Below, in pieces: positions 6,693 to 8,875 of a stretch of 8,875 bases of DNA. Within the stretch, counting starts at the first letter, position 1; each line of letters begins with the position of its first letter. Both the position numbers and the translations under genes were made by a program. The DNA lies in the NCBI GenBank assembly GCA_946481405.1, contig CAMLNY010000021.1, positions 1-8,875 of the forward strand. Direction: 5' to 3'. The notes below the pieces were generated by a model, which searched no databases, had not been told where the DNA came from, and saw only the letters and a list, made by a program, of their open reading frames with translations. The stretch comes from an uncultured Brevundimonas sp. (lineage in GTDB: Bacteria; Pseudomonadota; Alphaproteobacteria; Caulobacterales; Caulobacteraceae).

Positions 6693-8219
6693 TTACGTCT
6701 TCTTCTTGAACAGGCCGGCGAACATCGACTTCGACTCGCCGCCGGAGGCCTTGCCGCCCGCCTTGCCGGGGGCGGCCAGCATCGGCAGTTCGCGGCGCGA
6801 GACGATCTGGGCCAGGGTCGAGAAGGCGTCGGCCGCCTTGGACTTGGCTCCGGCGTCCAGAATCATCTGGCCGTTGTTGGCGGCCGCGCCGAACAGCTTG
6901 GCGTCGAACGGGATCGACAGGCTGGGGTGGACGCCCAGGGCCGCGCCGAAATCCTTGGCCGGGATTTCCGGACGGCCGGGCACGCCGACCTGATTGAGCA
7001 CCAGCCGCGGCGGCGCATCGTTCGGACGACCCGAGCGGATCAGATCGATCATGTTCTTGGCGTTGCGCAGCGAGGCCAGATCCGGCGTGGCCACCACCAC
7101 CACCTCATCGGCCGAAATCAGGGTCCGGCGCATCCAGCCCGACCACAGGTGCGGCAGGTCCAGCACCACGAAGGGCGCCGTGCCGCGGATCTGGCTTGTC
7201 ACCTCCTCGAAGGCGTCCGGCGAAATGTCCCAGTCGGTGTCGAGCGTGGCGGGCGCGGCGAAGAGGGACAGCTTGTCGGTGCAGCGGACCATCATCCGGT
7301 CCAGCAGGACGGCGTCCAGACGATCGGGCTGGCCCAGCGCATCGGCCACGCCCGACAGCGGGTCCTGGTTGAAGTCGAGGCCCGCCGTTCCGAACGGCAG
7401 GTCGTAGTCGACGATGACCGTGTTGGCGCCGATCCGCTCGGACATCGCATAGGCGGTGTTGTGCGCCACCGACGAGGCCCCCGCCCCGCCCCGCGCGCCG
7501 ACGAAGGCGATGGAGCGACCGACGAACGGCTGGGCCGGATCGGAGAACAGGCCGCCGATCGCGGCGATCAGCTGCAGCGGCTGGACCGGGGCGACGAGGT
7601 ATTCCGACACCCCGCGCTTCATCAGTTCGCGGAACAGGATGATGTCGTTGGTCGCGCCGATGACCACGACCTTGGTCCCCGCGTCGCAGACTTCGGCCAG
7701 CCGGTCGACCTGCCACAGCAGGGTCTGCGGGTCCTGCAGGCATTCGACGATGATCAGGGGCGGGGTCGGCTCGTGGGCATAGGCGTCCAGCGCGCCCGGA
7801 ATGCCGCCGACGCGGATCTGGGTCGTGGCGCGGGACATGCGCCGGTCCTGACCCGCGCGCTCGGCCGCGGCCAGGGTGTCCTGACGCTCGCCGAAGACGT
7901 GGATGGCGATGCGCGGCACCGTCACCTCGACCTGCAGGCCCGAGGGAGCCAGCGCGGCGGAGGCTCCGGCCACGAGTTCGCCGACCGGGTTGTAACCCGC
8001 GGGCGCACCCTGGGCCGCGACCGGCAGACCGGCCGGATGGGCCACCACGGCGCCGGGCGTGGGCGGGGCGACCCCGGCGGGGGCCGTGAATTGCAGGGGC
8101 TCGCGCGGATTGATGTCGCCGGCCGGCGCCGGCGTCGCGGCCGCCGGCATGAAGTCCAGATCGGCGTCGAACTCGTCGTCGAGATCGTCGAAGGGGCGCG
8201 AGGCGAAGGCGTTGCTCAT
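6693..8219 (-). CDS. cpaE: CpaE/TadZ, ParA-like pilus localisation protein
   Basis: CpaE marks the cell pole for Tad pilus assembly in Caulobacter-type bacteria. The 508-residue protein begins with an acidic patch (10-22) and a Pro/Ala-rich linker to about 95. A receiver-like domain follows (about 103-225). In it the phospho-acceptor position after the LIIV strand is Glu159 rather than Asp, and the usual Lys in the 'KP' motif is Ala210 (EYLVAPVQP), so phosphorylation is unlikely. The ParA/MinD-like domain (about 235-475) has a deviant Walker A (GARGGAGASS, 241-250) in which both lysines of the ParA consensus are replaced. It also has a Walker A' with VIVDYDLPFG (268-277) and a Walker B strand VVLDLP (351-356). 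Degeneracy is known for the CpaE/TadZ group. The tail (about 496-508, SMFAGLFKKK) is short, hydrophobic and basic. It lies 6 bases after cpaD. Confidence 0.93.
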   Translation of the reverse strand: MSNAFASRPFDDLDDEFDADLDFMPAAATPAPAGDINPREPLQFTAPAGVAPPTPGAVVAHPAGLPVAAQGAPAGYNPVGELVAGASAALAPSGLQVEVTVPRIAIHVFGERQDTLAAAERAGQDRRMSRATTQIRVGGIPGALDAYAHEPTPPLIIVECLQDPQTLLWQVDRLAEVCDAGTKVVVIGATNDIILFRELMKRGVSEYLVAPVQPLQLIAAIGGLFSDPAQPFVGRSIAFVGARGGAGASSVAHNTAYAMSERIGANTVIVDYDLPFGTAGLDFNQDPLSGVADALGQPDRLDAVLLDRMMVRCTDKLSLFAAPATLDTDWDISPDAFEEVTSQIRGTAPFVVLDLPHLWSGWMRRTLISADEVVVVATPDLASLRNAKNMIDLIRSGRPNDAPPRLVLNQVGVPGRPEIPAKDFGAALGVHPSLSIPFDAKLFGAAANNGQMILDAGAKSKAADAFSTLAQIVSRRELPMLAAPGKAGGKASGGESKSMFAGLFKKKT

Positions 8220-8225
8220 GTCGCG

Positions 8226-8875
8226 TCAGTCCACCGCATTCGAGACGCGCTGGTTCTCGACCATCGGCTCGCGCGTGGCGGCCGTCGGCTCGCCCGTTCG
8301 GTACTTGTCGAACACCACCGCGCGGCGGGCCGCGCTGCCCGGCTCCATCGTTCGCGGCCGGACGATGTCGCGCGGATCGGCGATCTGGGCGGCGAGGTTG
8401 GCGTTCACGGCGCAACCGAAGTTGGCGGAACCGGCGTTGGCTCCGGTGCGACCCAGATTGCCCCAGCTCGTTCCGCAGGTCGGCACGGCGGCCCTGACGG
8501 TGTCGAACCCGACCAGAACCGGGGCCCGGGGATCCGGCGCCACATAGGTCACGACCTGCACCTGATAGGGCGGCACGCCCAGCGCCTCCAGCGCCCCCTT
8601 GGTGCGCCAGGCGACGTCTGATGACACAGGATCGTTGCCCGACGGCGCCTCGACGGTCAGCATCGGCGCGCCCTCGGCGGCGAAGCGGTTAACCATATCG
8701 CGCAGGGCCATTGTCTGGTTTTCCGACAGGCCGGTCTCGTGCACGGCCAGGGCCACGCGATCGATCCCCGGCTCGACCTGCAGGGCGAAGCGCGACGTCG
8801 GGGTCAGCGGAACCGGGCCGGGACCGGCCGCGCCGCCGCCGCAGGCCGCGAGCGGGGCGGTCAGCAGGACCGCCG
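8226..8875 (-). CDS. cpaD: CpaD, Tad pilus assembly lipoprotein (first few residues missing at the right edge)
   Basis: The open frame continues from the TGA at 8226-8228 to the right edge, giving 215 residues. Near the edge it reads ...AVLLTAPLAAC-GGG, a lipobox whose cysteine codon is at 8841-8843. The mature protein is therefore a lipoprotein, probably tethered to the outer membrane, where CpaD helps the CpaC secretin pore. A GTG at 8754-8756 is internal and not the start. The C-terminal half has the CpaD signature 'NFGCAVNANLAAQIADPRDIVRPR', and with 'PTCGTSWGN' upstream it provides two cysteines that could form a disulfide. Gene order directly before cpaE matches the cpa cluster. The missing part should be only the signal-peptide start. 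Confidence 0.92.
   Translation of the reverse strand, partial: AVLLTAPLAACGGGAAGPGPVPLTPTSRFALQVEPGIDRVALAVHETGLSENQTMALRDMVNRFAAEGAPMLTVEAPSGNDPVSSDVAWRTKGALEALGVPPYQVQVVTYVAPDPRAPVLVGFDTVRAAVPTCGTSWGNLGRTGANAGSANFGCAVNANLAAQIADPRDIVRPRTMEPGSAARRAVVFDKYRTGEPTAATREPMVENQRVSNAVD

Noticed and set aside
7105..8415. 436-codon minus-strand frame across cpaE and cpaD
   Set aside because: Extremely Arg/Gly/Pro-rich alternative frame of well-recognised genes, with no domain.
2601..8621. 2006-codon open frame on the plus strand
   Set aside because: It is the exact codon-for-codon complement of the pilus genes, is dominated by Arg/Gly/His/Asp/Gln, has no recognisable domain, and is fully explained by absence of TTA/CTA/TCA codons in the minus-strand genes.
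8754..8756. GTG as the start of cpaD
   Set aside because: The frame stays open upstream and encodes a clear lipobox (LAAC) up to the window edge, so this GTG is an internal valine.

Overview
The window is high-GC DNA from what looks like an alphaproteobacterium of the Caulobacterales (Caulobacter/Brevundimonas type). The main support is the cpaD-cpaE-cpaF-tadB(cpaG)-tadC(cpaH) gene order of the Tad/Cpa pilus machine, together with codon use that almost excludes A/T-ending rare codons. This placement is from recognition of gene order and protein motifs, not from a database search.

Left part (1-3045): five unrelated-looking housekeeping or accessory genes. A minus-strand M20-type amidohydrolase with a signal peptide starts at 249 and runs off the left edge. 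Divergent from it is a small four-cysteine protein that resembles thioredoxin-like [2Fe-2S] ferredoxins (342-695). A minus-strand SRPBCC (START-like) protein (692-1096) converges on it with overlapping stop codons. Divergent from that is a 12-helix MFS transporter (1209-2498). After a 118-base spacer holding two similar 'CAAGCARCGAG plus hairpin' units comes a second, different SRPBCC protein (2617-3045).

Right part (3042-8875): the minus strand carries a tight block of Tad/Cpa type IVc pilus genes. Transcription runs from the right edge: cpaD (outer-membrane-associated lipoprotein, missing only its first residues), cpaE (ParA-like polar localisation protein with a degenerate nucleotide site), cpaF (motor ATPase, GTG start), tadB and tadC (inner-membrane platform proteins). 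Spacers are 6, 6, 3 and 9 bases, and at least the last two junctions have a Shine-Dalgarno next to or overlapping the preceding stop codon, so the block is very likely one translationally coupled operon. The prepilin, peptidase, CpaB and secretin genes would be expected beyond the right edge. The block ends by converging on the SRPBCC gene with a 4-base CTAG stop overlap.

All five pilus genes share one reading frame and use no TTA, CTA or TCA codon from the end of tadC back to near the start of cpaD. This produces a 6-kb stop-free frame on the opposite strand, which I consider a shadow and not a gene. I found no RNA gene, CRISPR array, insertion sequence or integrase, and nothing that convincingly looks like an undescribed system. 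The best second looks are the hairpin repeat spacer, the codon-avoidance/in-frame operon layout and the four-cysteine small protein.
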